From an uncultured Chthoniobacterales bacterium (GTDB lineage: Bacteria > Verrucomicrobiota > Verrucomicrobiia > Chthoniobacterales > CALDSX01): 50,059 bases of DNA. The notes under the pieces are model-generated. The model was not told the DNA's origin. It saw only the letters and a list, made by a program, of their open reading frames with translations, and made no database searches. Made by a program: the position numbers and the translations under genes. Shown here piece by piece: positions 43,425 through 50,059 of the stretch; the first letter of the stretch is position 1; each line of letters starts with the position of its first letter. The stretch covers positions 1 through 50,059 of the forward strand of contig CALDSX010000060.1 of the NCBI GenBank assembly GCA_937924445.1, given 5' to 3'.

Positions 43425-44912
43425 TTAGACTTCCTCCACGGTTACCTCGTGTTTTGCTCCGTTGATCGTGAGCACAAGATTATGGGCTTTTTTACCGTGA
43501 CCATCTGTTGATGTGGAGCTACTGGCAGCAGGAGGCGAGGAGGGCTTGGCGGGAGGTTTTTCAGGGGTCGCTTTGCCGGTCAACACACGCTCGGTTTCGA
43601 TAGGGAACATTGCGTAAAGAACCGCAGCCTCATCGGTTGAAGGAAGATTTTTGGATGCGAGTTCCTCTTTAATTTTCTCCATTCGGGGTTCAAGAAGGTC
43701 CGCGGGCCGCCCCTCTATGGGGAAATGGCCACTTTTCTTTTTCACTTCCTCAAGGAGATTTACATCGACTGGACCCGGCGGACGGCCATATTTGCCTAGA
43801 ACAACATCCATTGCCGGCTGGGAGATCATTTTCCAGCGCCCGAATTTCACGTTAAGCATTGCCTGGGTGCCAACAATCTGGGAGGTTGGGGTGACCAGGG
43901 GGATCCAACCTAGACATTTGCGCACGTAGGGTATTTCGAGCATGACTTCGTCCCATTTGTCGGCCATTCCCTGCTCTTTAAGTTGGTTTTTAAAGTTCGA
44001 AAGCATGCCCCCTGGGACCTGGAAACAGAGGATGTCTGAGTCCACCTTTTCGTTGGTATGACTGGTAAACGATGAGAGTTCGACGTAGACCTTTTCGAAG
44101 TGATTCCGCAGCTTCGTGAGCGTATCGAGCTTGTAGTGAGGGCAGCGTGGGCTGCGCTCAAGCATGGACATCATTAGAACGGTGTCAGGCTGGCCGGTGC
44201 CATTAGCAAAAGGAGCAATCGAGGTGTCCACAACATCCACACCGGCCTCACAGGCGGCATAATAGGAAGCGGCTGCCATCCCTGCCGTGCTATGGCTGTG
44301 AAGAATAACAGGAATTTTGAGGCGCGCTTTGAGCTCTTTTACGAGATCATAGGTCACGGAGGGAGAAATCAAACCTGCCATATCCTTTATGCATACTGAA
44401 TCGCACCCCATCTCCTCTAATTCGACGCCCAATTGAATAAAGCCCTCAACTGTGTGGACAGGGCTGGTCGTGTAACAGATAACGCCTTGAGCGTGCTGTC
44501 TGGCTTCTTTAACGGCGGCAATGGCTGTTTTTAAGTTGCGCGTATCATTCAACGCGTCGAAAATACGAAAGATATTCATCCCATGTTTCGCTGCAGCGAG
44601 TACGAAAGCCCGCACGACGTCGTCTGGAAAACTCGTATACTGAACGATGTTTTGACCACGCAGAAGCATCATGTGAGGAGTTTTTGGGGAGAGCTTTTTC
44701 AGCGCGTCGAGGCGGTCGAAGGGGTTCTCTGCAAGGTAACGGAGACAAGAATCAATAGTGGCCCCTCCCCATGTTTCGAGAGCGTTAAAGCCGAGACTAT
44801 CGAGATCTGCGACTGCGGGGAGCATTTGCGATGTAGTCATCCGTGTGGCGGCAAGGGATTGGTGACCGTCACGCAGGACGGTGTTGTTAAAGGCAAGAGG
44901 CGCGGTGTTCAC
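43425..44912 (-). CDS. Carboxyltransferase subunit, pyruvate carboxylase B / oxaloacetate decarboxylase alpha-like, lacking biotinyl domain
   Basis: The 495-residue protein has the carboxyltransferase TIM barrel that moves CO2 between biotin and pyruvate/oxaloacetate. Active-site residues visible: R14-D15 with Q18 in VLRDGHQSLAATRM, the carbamylated lysine K176 in IKDMAGL, and metal-binding H205 and H207 in HSHSTAG. The PYC/OADA domain follows to about 440. The C-terminus has a Pro/Ser/Ala linker (445-478) and the first strand of a biotinyl domain, LVLTINGAKHEVTVEEV, then stops, with no AMKM lysine. A separate biotin carrier must be supplied by another gene, if the enzyme is active. The start is GTG 44912; an in-frame TAA is 6 nt upstream. 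It sits 37 bp before hppA and 132 bp after the TPR gene. Confidence 0.88.
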   Translation of the reverse strand: MNTAPLAFNNTVLRDGHQSLAATRMTTSQMLPAVADLDSLGFNALETWGGATIDSCLRYLAENPFDRLDALKKLSPKTPHMMLLRGQNIVQYTSFPDDVVRAFVLAAAKHGMNIFRIFDALNDTRNLKTAIAAVKEARQHAQGVICYTTSPVHTVEGFIQLGVELEEMGCDSVCIKDMAGLISPSVTYDLVKELKARLKIPVILHSHSTAGMAAASYYAACEAGVDVVDTSIAPFANGTGQPDTVLMMSMLERSPRCPHYKLDTLTKLRNHFEKVYVELSSFTSHTNEKVDSDILCFQVPGGMLSNFKNQLKEQGMADKWDEVMLEIPYVRKCLGWIPLVTPTSQIVGTQAMLNVKFGRWKMISQPAMDVVLGKYGRPPGPVDVNLLEEVKKKSGHFPIEGRPADLLEPRMEKIKEELASKNLPSTDEAAVLYAMFPIETERVLTGKATPEKPPAKPSSPPAASSSTSTDGHGKKAHNLVLTINGAKHEVTVEEV

Positions 44913-45044
44913 AATCTTTTAGGTACTTGGGTGTTGGGGCAGCGTGTGAAGGTGGAAAATAAAGATTAGAAAAGAGGCTTGCTGGGCGCAAGCCGAATTT
45001 TGCGGAAGATTAGGAAAACTTATTTGAGTCTTCAGCCAAGTCGT

Positions 45045-46790
45045 TTAGAAACCGACTCTTAACGTCAGGTCTTTTCGGACCATGTCGGCTATCTTTCTCT
45101 CTTCAGGTAGTCGAATCTCCTTCTCAGCTCGATCAAGAAGTGCCGCGGCCGTCTCGGGATCGTCATGAGTTTTCACAACGGCACCTATGAGCGCGGATGC
45201 GCTGGAACAAAAAGAGGATTCTGTAAGGGAGGAGAGTAGCATACGCGCTTTTTCGAAATCCCCTAATTTGAAAGCTGCAAAGGCGTAACAACAGATGGCG
45301 TCAACATTTGTTGGAGAGTTTTTCACGAGGCGTTCCGCACGTTCGATCAATTCTTCGTTAAAGTTCTCGAGAAGGAGACTGAGGTAGATGGCCTTTATCT
45401 CGTAATTAGGATCACCTGCTGATGTGGAGGCGAGTTCGGCATAGAGATCCAATAACTTTTCAGTTTGATGTGTCTCGAGATATCTCGTCTCAGCAATCGG
45501 CAAAGCGATTCGTCGGTAGAAGGGGTCTATAAACGCCAGGCTGTGCCAGGCGTCGACAGCTTCAGGAAGGCCCCACTTCTCTAATAGTAAAGCGACGTAG
45601 GCCAGACCATCGGGATCTGACTTGCCTCGCTGAAGAAGCGATGCCAGGAGATTGCCACTGACGATTTTTGTCTCGCGAGCCAGCCAGAGTTTGAATGCCA
45701 ATGCCGCTGTTTGCATTGTGTCCCAAGACGGCCGCTCCAAAGCTCTCTGAAGACCTTGGATGTCCGAGGCTTCCTGCGCCATTTCAGCATCAAGAAGCGC
45801 GAGGTGAGGATGATTGAGAACCGTATTCGATTGAAAATCAACGAGGAACTGGCGGACAAGCTGCGATTGTCCGCGTGCGCGGAGATGACGCAAATAACCA
45901 GCCAAAAGCCAAGGACGATCGCCCTGCTCTCTAAGCAATTGATGTAATAAGTCGGGCAGTTGTTCAGGGCACCAAAGTGCAACCGCATCGAGATAGAGCT
46001 TGTAGTGAAAGGACCCTGGTGTGGTCTCTTTTTCAAGTGCATGCAGAAGGCGTTTTTTTTCTTCAACAGTGGGAGCTATAGCGGGATGACGAATAGCTGC
46101 TTCCACCCAGACAGCGGCAGCCCGTTCCGCAAATTTGGGGCGTCCAGAAAATGACTTCAGGCTGGCAAGCGCTGCGTCGGCTTCCGAGGGCTCTGAACAC
46201 AACCATGCGATGATCGCATTAAACGCCGCAGTATCGGATCCTGGATCGAAGCGGAGAGCTTTCAGAAACTCACTCCGTGCTGACTGATATTCATTGAGAG
46301 CCATGTAAGTAAGACCGCGCAGCTCATGAATTTTTGAGTTGTGCGGTGTGGTTTTTTCTTCCGGCTTTGAGACAAGAGAGTCAAGGATAGCTTTTGCCTC
46401 GGGCACTTGGCCGAAGTGAATTAAAGCTGTAGCCAAGTCGAGGTTTGCCTTAATGTCCTCCGGAGCAGTTTCGAAAACACGTCGCCAGAAAACAACGGCC
46501 TTTGGATCTCCCATCGCTTCGTGTATTGTTGCCACCAAGGTGAGAAGATCTCGATCCTGGGGATATTTTCTCAAGACCTCTCCGAGTCGAAGGAGTGCCA
46601 AATCGAGACGCCCCTGCCCGCATAAACCTCTCGCAGCGTTCAATGCTACCTTGATGCGGTGTCCACGGAAGGCGGTGCGTATATCATCCAATTTAAAGAT
46701 GATGGCTATTACAAAGATCAGTAGCCCGGTAAACACCCATATTATCGGCGAGAAATAAATGCTCCGCTGGATCAAAGCGGGCTTAGACAT
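45045..46790 (-). CDS. Membrane-anchored TPR-repeat protein
   Basis: This 581-residue protein has one N-terminal membrane segment (residues 14-30, PIIWVFTGLLIFVIAII), then a long helical region made of TPR-type repeats, from about 45 to 570 (for example LALLRLGEVLRKYPQDRDLL, LRGLTYMALNEYQSARSEFL and ICCYAFAAFKLGDFEKARML). It is probably a scaffold with its TPR part in the periplasm or cytoplasm. It starts 29 bp after the PilB/GspE gene, so the two are one operon, and it may help assemble or regulate the pilus/secretion machinery. No catalytic motif is seen. Confidence 0.85.
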   Translation of the reverse strand: MSKPALIQRSIYFSPIIWVFTGLLIFVIAIIFKLDDIRTAFRGHRIKVALNAARGLCGQGRLDLALLRLGEVLRKYPQDRDLLTLVATIHEAMGDPKAVVFWRRVFETAPEDIKANLDLATALIHFGQVPEAKAILDSLVSKPEEKTTPHNSKIHELRGLTYMALNEYQSARSEFLKALRFDPGSDTAAFNAIIAWLCSEPSEADAALASLKSFSGRPKFAERAAAVWVEAAIRHPAIAPTVEEKKRLLHALEKETTPGSFHYKLYLDAVALWCPEQLPDLLHQLLREQGDRPWLLAGYLRHLRARGQSQLVRQFLVDFQSNTVLNHPHLALLDAEMAQEASDIQGLQRALERPSWDTMQTAALAFKLWLARETKIVSGNLLASLLQRGKSDPDGLAYVALLLEKWGLPEAVDAWHSLAFIDPFYRRIALPIAETRYLETHQTEKLLDLYAELASTSAGDPNYEIKAIYLSLLLENFNEELIERAERLVKNSPTNVDAICCYAFAAFKLGDFEKARMLLSSLTESSFCSSASALIGAVVKTHDDPETAAALLDRAEKEIRLPEERKIADMVRKDLTLRVGF

Positions 46791-46819
46791 AACTCGTAGG
46801 TGCGTCGGTGAGATTTTTC

Positions 46820-48508
46820 TTAGGTGTATTTAAGAACCTCTTCGATCGTGGTTTCGCCATCGTAAATGTTCCTGAGGCCGTCCTCGCGGAGCGTGACCAT
46901 TCCGAGTTCGATCGCCTTCTGCTTGAGGGTCACTGTCGGTGCTCGATGGTTAATCATCTCCCGCAGAGGATCTGAAATATCGAGAAGTTCATAAATCCCT
47001 TTTCGACCTTTGTAGCCTGTTTTGTTGCAGAGGTCGCAACCACGCCCATAGTAGAAATCCTTATCTCCTATATCGTGAGCGGAGAGACCGAGTTGCATGA
47101 GCACTGAATCGCTTGGCTCGTATTGTGAACGGCAGCTAAGGCAGATTTTGCGGAGAAGCCGCTGGGCAAGGACAGCTTCGAGTGTGGCTGAGAGGAGGAA
47201 TGGCTCTGTGCCCATGTCGAGAAGGCGCGTAACAGCACCTGGTGCATCATTGGTATGAAGGGTTGAGAGGACGAGGTGTCCTGTGAGCGAAGCCTGGATG
47301 GCAATCTGAGCCGTTTCGAGGTCGCGCATCTCCCCGATCATTATTCGGTCGGGATCTTGACGGAGAAAGGCACGGAGAACGCGGGCGAAGGTCAGGCCAA
47401 TAGCTTCATGGATCGGCACTTGCATGATCCCCTCTATCTCATATTCAACAGGGTCCTCCGCTGTCAACAGTTTTGCATCAATAGTGTTGATGCGACGCAG
47501 ACAAGAATAGAGCGTAGTTGTTTTGCCAGCACCTGTCGGGCCAGTGACGATGAAAATGCCATTTGGTTTTTCGATTGTTCGTTTGATGTATTCGAGAATG
47601 TTGTTGGGCATTCCCAAACTCTCGAGCTCAAGATTGACTGTAGAACGGTCGAGGACACGCAAAACAACACTTTCACCGTGTTGCGTCGGAAGAGTCGATA
47701 CACGCAAGTCTACCTGTTTACCACCGATATGTTTCTGGATGCGTCCGTCCTGCGGCAGTCGCCTCTCTGCAATGTTCAGATTTGACATGACTTTGACCCG
47801 AGAAATTACTGGCAAGGCAAGATGACTCGGAGGAGGCGCCATTTCGTAGAGCGCCCCATCCACACGGTAACGGATTTTGAATTCAGTCTCAAACGGCTCA
47901 AAATGGATGTCGCTTGCACGGGCTAAAATCGCCTGCTGCAAGACGAGGTCCACATAGCGGATAATTGGCGCTGCATTTGCCTCCGCGGCAACGTCCGCCT
48001 CGTTTTTTGCCTCCTCTCCTACGCCGAACTCCACGCCAGTAGAGTTCAACTGCGCAAGAACGTCGTCCATATTAGAAACATCTGCTCCGTAATACTTCTG
48101 AATCGCCTCTTCAATTTGAGACACAGCAGCGACAACAGGGCGGATTTCACGTCCTGTCGCAAAACGGAGATCCTCGATAGTTTGCAGATTGAGCGGATCA
48201 ACGAGAGCGACGACAATCGCATTGTCTTCAATGCCGACAGGAAGAGCTCCATGCAGCTTCGCAAGACCCGCAGGGAGCAACCGCAAAAACTCAGGCGGCA
48301 CTTCGAACCCTTTCAGATCCACATAGGATGTGTCAAGAAATTGGGCGATCGCGTGATAGAACTGATCAGGCGTAAGAATCTCCATATTGGCAAGAACATC
48401 AACAACACTCAAACCAGTGTTATTTACTTCCTGCATAATATCATCCGCCTGGTTGGTTTGGATGATTCCTCGTTCGATAAGCACTTCAACAACCTGCGGA
48501 TTGTTCAT
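46820..48508 (-). CDS. Type II secretion/type IV pilus assembly ATPase (GspE/PilB)
   Basis: A cytoplasmic hexameric ATPase that powers extension of type IV pili or type II secretion pseudopili. The 562-residue protein has the full layout: N-terminal T2SSE_N domain (about 1-150), then Walker A GPTGAGKTT (323-331), an Asp box region around EDPVEYEIEG (351-360), Walker B GEMRD (392-396) and the His box STLHTND (415-421). The zinc-binding tetracysteine is present: Cys456, 459, 491 and 494 (CLSC and CDLC). No other pilus or secretion gene is nearby except the TPR protein downstream. PilB and GspE cannot be told apart by sequence here. The ATG lacks a Shine-Dalgarno site. Confidence 0.95.
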   Translation of the reverse strand: MNNPQVVEVLIERGIIQTNQADDIMQEVNNTGLSVVDVLANMEILTPDQFYHAIAQFLDTSYVDLKGFEVPPEFLRLLPAGLAKLHGALPVGIEDNAIVVALVDPLNLQTIEDLRFATGREIRPVVAAVSQIEEAIQKYYGADVSNMDDVLAQLNSTGVEFGVGEEAKNEADVAAEANAAPIIRYVDLVLQQAILARASDIHFEPFETEFKIRYRVDGALYEMAPPPSHLALPVISRVKVMSNLNIAERRLPQDGRIQKHIGGKQVDLRVSTLPTQHGESVVLRVLDRSTVNLELESLGMPNNILEYIKRTIEKPNGIFIVTGPTGAGKTTTLYSCLRRINTIDAKLLTAEDPVEYEIEGIMQVPIHEAIGLTFARVLRAFLRQDPDRIMIGEMRDLETAQIAIQASLTGHLVLSTLHTNDAPGAVTRLLDMGTEPFLLSATLEAVLAQRLLRKICLSCRSQYEPSDSVLMQLGLSAHDIGDKDFYYGRGCDLCNKTGYKGRKGIYELLDISDPLREMINHRAPTVTLKQKAIELGMVTLREDGLRNIYDGETTIEEVLKYT

Positions 48509-48516
48509 AAGTTAAA

Positions 48517-48545
48517 ATTCTAGTCAAAAAGAGCTGCAACGACAA
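48517..48545 (-). promoter_or_regulatory. Possible promoter close to the PilB/GspE start
   Basis: On the - strand TTGTCG (48545-48540) is followed after 17 bp by TAGAAT (48522-48517), which ends 8 bp before the ATG at 48508. The -10 matches consensus at five of six positions and the -35 at four. If real, the transcript would start almost at the ATG and be nearly leaderless. Judged by eye only. Confidence 0.28.
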
Positions 48546-48673
48546 GTGGCTCGAATTAGCAAACTGAATTTTTCTTGAGTGGAAACGCACCGGAAAACCT
48601 CGACGCAAAAAGACTCGAGAACAGGCCTTATTGACACAAAATTCCTCAACACGCTTTCAAAGAACTCATTTAT

Positions 48674-49633
48674 TTAAACAAATGAAGGAAGGTATCTTGA
48701 CTTCAATTCACTCAGTTCGACCTCATTGAGGAGCATAACTTGAGCGATGGATGTGTCCACTAGGCTTTGAGGTCCTGTGCCACAGCGAATTGCATGGCTA
48801 TGGTGTTCAAGTTCGCCAAATGCTCCAAATTTGCCATCATCGCAATAGATCTGAAGCGCATCGCCTTGGGTGCCCGCCGCAGAGACCGGCGCATCGCAAT
48901 AGAAGAGCGTCGGATGCACTGGAAAGGAATTCATAACCACAAGATGACCACCCGGTACGGGACGGACATACGCCAAAAGTCCGGTTGTGCACTCGGGGCT
49001 GATACCGATTTTGAAAGACGCGACGCCGCGATTTTGGATCTCCAAACCCATTGGTTTCAACGAAATCTCGCTTGCAGGGGCTTCATTAAAATAATTTCGT
49101 GGGGAACAGGCTCCGACTGTTGGAATGAGCATGCTGCCTCCAAAAGGAACCTGAAAAAGTTCCCAGGCATCTACCGACTGGCCCGCTGTGCCCTCCAGGA
49201 TCTCCAGCCGCGTAGTTGCAAGCACCGCCACGCTTTGCACAGCGATCCGAAGAAGACTTTGCGGGATCATTTCAATTTCACGTTGAATGCACAGCTTGAC
49301 GTAAACGTCACGATATGGACAGCGCAGTTCGACTTGTAGAGAGCAACGCAAATAACCATGCCTTTTCTCCTGCACTTCCCAAAAATCAGGATCGAGACCT
49401 GAACTCACTTTGTAATGCTCAAAGTTGGTCGTTTCGGGTTTCACCCAGTGCCAGTCTGGCTCCGGCCCATACCAGAGTCTGACGCCACCGATATTCCAAG
49501 CGGCGTTAGGATTTTCGGGAGTCCAAAAGGCATCCTGCCCTGCAATTGAGATGTTGAGAAGGCGCCCGCGGGTAGGAGAGACAAGAACAGTGCCAACTTC
49601 GGTTTTCCAATGGTCTAGGGAGTTCTCATTCAT
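48674..49633 (-). CDS. DUF4380-like protein, galactose mutarotase-like fold
   Basis: The 319-residue protein resembles DUF4380 proteins, which have a beta-sandwich fold like aldose epimerases. Support: NPNAAWNIGGVRLWYGPEPD around residues 42-61, which is the family's Gly-Gly-x-Arg-Leu-Trp motif, and the terminal half with YCDDGKFGAFGELEHHSHAI near 275-294. The frame is open back to 49957, but the upstream part is non-conserved and overlaps the DUF4338-like gene on the other strand; the ATG 49633 (MNENSLDHWK) is the sensible start. Its role is unknown; carbohydrate binding or sugar epimerisation is possible. It lies 165 bp before the PilB/GspE gene on the same strand. Confidence 0.6.
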   Translation of the reverse strand: MNENSLDHWKTEVGTVLVSPTRGRLLNISIAGQDAFWTPENPNAAWNIGGVRLWYGPEPDWHWVKPETTNFEHYKVSSGLDPDFWEVQEKRHGYLRCSLQVELRCPYRDVYVKLCIQREIEMIPQSLLRIAVQSVAVLATTRLEILEGTAGQSVDAWELFQVPFGGSMLIPTVGACSPRNYFNEAPASEISLKPMGLEIQNRGVASFKIGISPECTTGLLAYVRPVPGGHLVVMNSFPVHPTLFYCDAPVSAAGTQGDALQIYCDDGKFGAFGELEHHSHAIRCGTGPQSLVDTSIAQVMLLNEVELSELKSRYLPSFV

Positions 49634-49704
49634 ATGATTGGGTAACTGCTGAACTGCTGAGGTAGTCCCACCATGGGACCATCTGTAACCGAAGGATAGA
49701 TTAA

Positions 49705-49714
49705 CCCCCCCCCC
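49705..49714 (+). repeat. Homopolymer run of ten C
   Basis: CCCCCCCCCC lies in the 148-bp gap between the DUF4380-like gene and the DUF4338-like gene. Such a run could mark an insertion boundary, or could vary in length by slippage or be a sequencing artefact. Confidence 0.6.
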
Positions 49715-49781
49715 GAACGCAACCGAAAATGGTTCATTTTTTGCTGGATTCACCAGGGGTGCCTGCCGTAGCTTGCTCGCC

Positions 49782-50059
49782 ATGACAAGCGTCTTGGTGA
49801 TGCAAGGCCGCCGGTTGAACGGCGCGGACATCGCTTCGATCCGGGGGCTGCTGGACGAACGTCCCGAGTGGTGTCGCTCGCGACTCAGCGTGGAACTCTG
49901 CCAGCGTTGGGCCTGGCGCAACGCGCAAGGCCGGTTGAAAGAGATGTCGGCGCGCACGCTCCTGCTGAAACTGGAACGGGCCGGCTATATCCCGCTGCCC
50001 GCACAGCGTGGCCCTTCCCCCAACGGACGGCGCAACCGGCAGGTGGCGCCGGTGCACCC
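49782..50059 (+). CDS. DUF4338/DruA-like protein, 5' part, truncated by window end
   Basis: The frame from ATG 49782 stays open to the last base, giving 92 residues and no stop. The sequence fits the N-terminus of DUF4338 proteins: VMQGRRLNGADIASIRGLLD, then SRLSVELCQRWAWRNAQGRL and SARTLLLKLERAGYIPLP, followed by a Pro/Arg-rich PSPNGRRNRQ stretch. DUF4338 is the family of DruA from the Druantia anti-phage system and also occurs beside or within transposon-like elements. The segment is clearly GC-richer than its surroundings. A mobile element is thus likelier than a resident gene, but defence cannot be excluded; the remaining 3' part decides. Start chosen because no in-frame stop separates it from the upstream TTG at 49773 and the motif begins right after it. 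Confidence 0.8.
   Translation, partial: MTSVLVMQGRRLNGADIASIRGLLDERPEWCRSRLSVELCQRWAWRNAQGRLKEMSARTLLLKLERAGYIPLPAQRGPSPNGRRNRQVAPVH

Noticed and set aside
49634..50057. - strand frame across the right edge and N-terminal extension of the DUF4380-like gene
   Set aside because: It lies opposite the DUF4338-like coding frame, which has conserved family blocks, and its own sequence is not conserved in character.

Overview
The window looks like chromosomal DNA of a Gram-negative-type bacterium, most likely of the PVC group (Verrucomicrobiota or a relative). This is inferred from a fused SecDF, a long divergent membrane pyrophosphatase, a stand-alone PilB/GspE ATPase, a stand-alone CoaB domain and weak Shine-Dalgarno use. 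No rRNA or tRNA gene was seen, so the taxonomy is not proven.

Layout. 1-1221: no convincing gene. 1222-6191 (+): class I photolyase, SecDF fusion and a small secreted Gly-rich protein, closed by a strong terminator at 6208-6253. 6311-8209 (+): O-antigen ligase/polymerase-like membrane protein with a TPR tail. 8464-9642 (-): a GT4 glycosyltransferase, divergent from the next block. 9716-37659: a cell-surface polysaccharide locus of about 28 kb. It opens with an ABC exporter pair (Wzm/Wzt, the latter with a C-terminal carbohydrate-binding-type extension). It then carries about eighteen glycosyltransferase-like genes, two FkbM-family methyltransferases, two other class I methyltransferases, a GT-C-like membrane protein and a hexapeptide acetyltransferase. 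Most genes are on the + strand and many are joined by 4-bp ATGA/GTGA stop-start overlaps; two GT genes (33886-34866, 36508-37659) lie on the - strand and overlap their + strand neighbours tail to tail. No sugar-nucleotide biosynthesis, Wzx flippase or initiating phosphoglycosyltransferase is present. 37660-38159: a gene-free stretch with a possible transposase remnant. 38160-48508 (all -): in transcription order PilB/GspE ATPase, membrane-anchored TPR protein, carboxyltransferase (PycB/OadA-like) without a biotinyl domain, membrane pyrophosphatase, GT39-like membrane glycosyltransferase, CoaB domain. 48674-49633 (-): a DUF4380-like protein. 49782-50059 (+): the 5' part of a GC-rich DUF4338/DruA-like gene cut by the window end.

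How it fits together. The central locus reads as an ABC-transporter-dependent glycan pathway: the glycosyltransferases build a chain in the cytoplasm, methyl and acetyl groups decorate it, Wzm/Wzt export it, and the TPR-tailed ligase-like protein upstream may attach it to its acceptor. The pyrophosphatase and carboxyltransferase to the right are housekeeping or energy genes. The most unusual observations are the size and gene coupling of the glycosyltransferase array, the possible capping logic (methyltransferases plus Wzt C-terminal domain), several glycosyltransferase-like genes of no recognised family, the biotinyl-less carboxyltransferase beside the pyrophosphatase, and the DUF4338 gene at the right edge.
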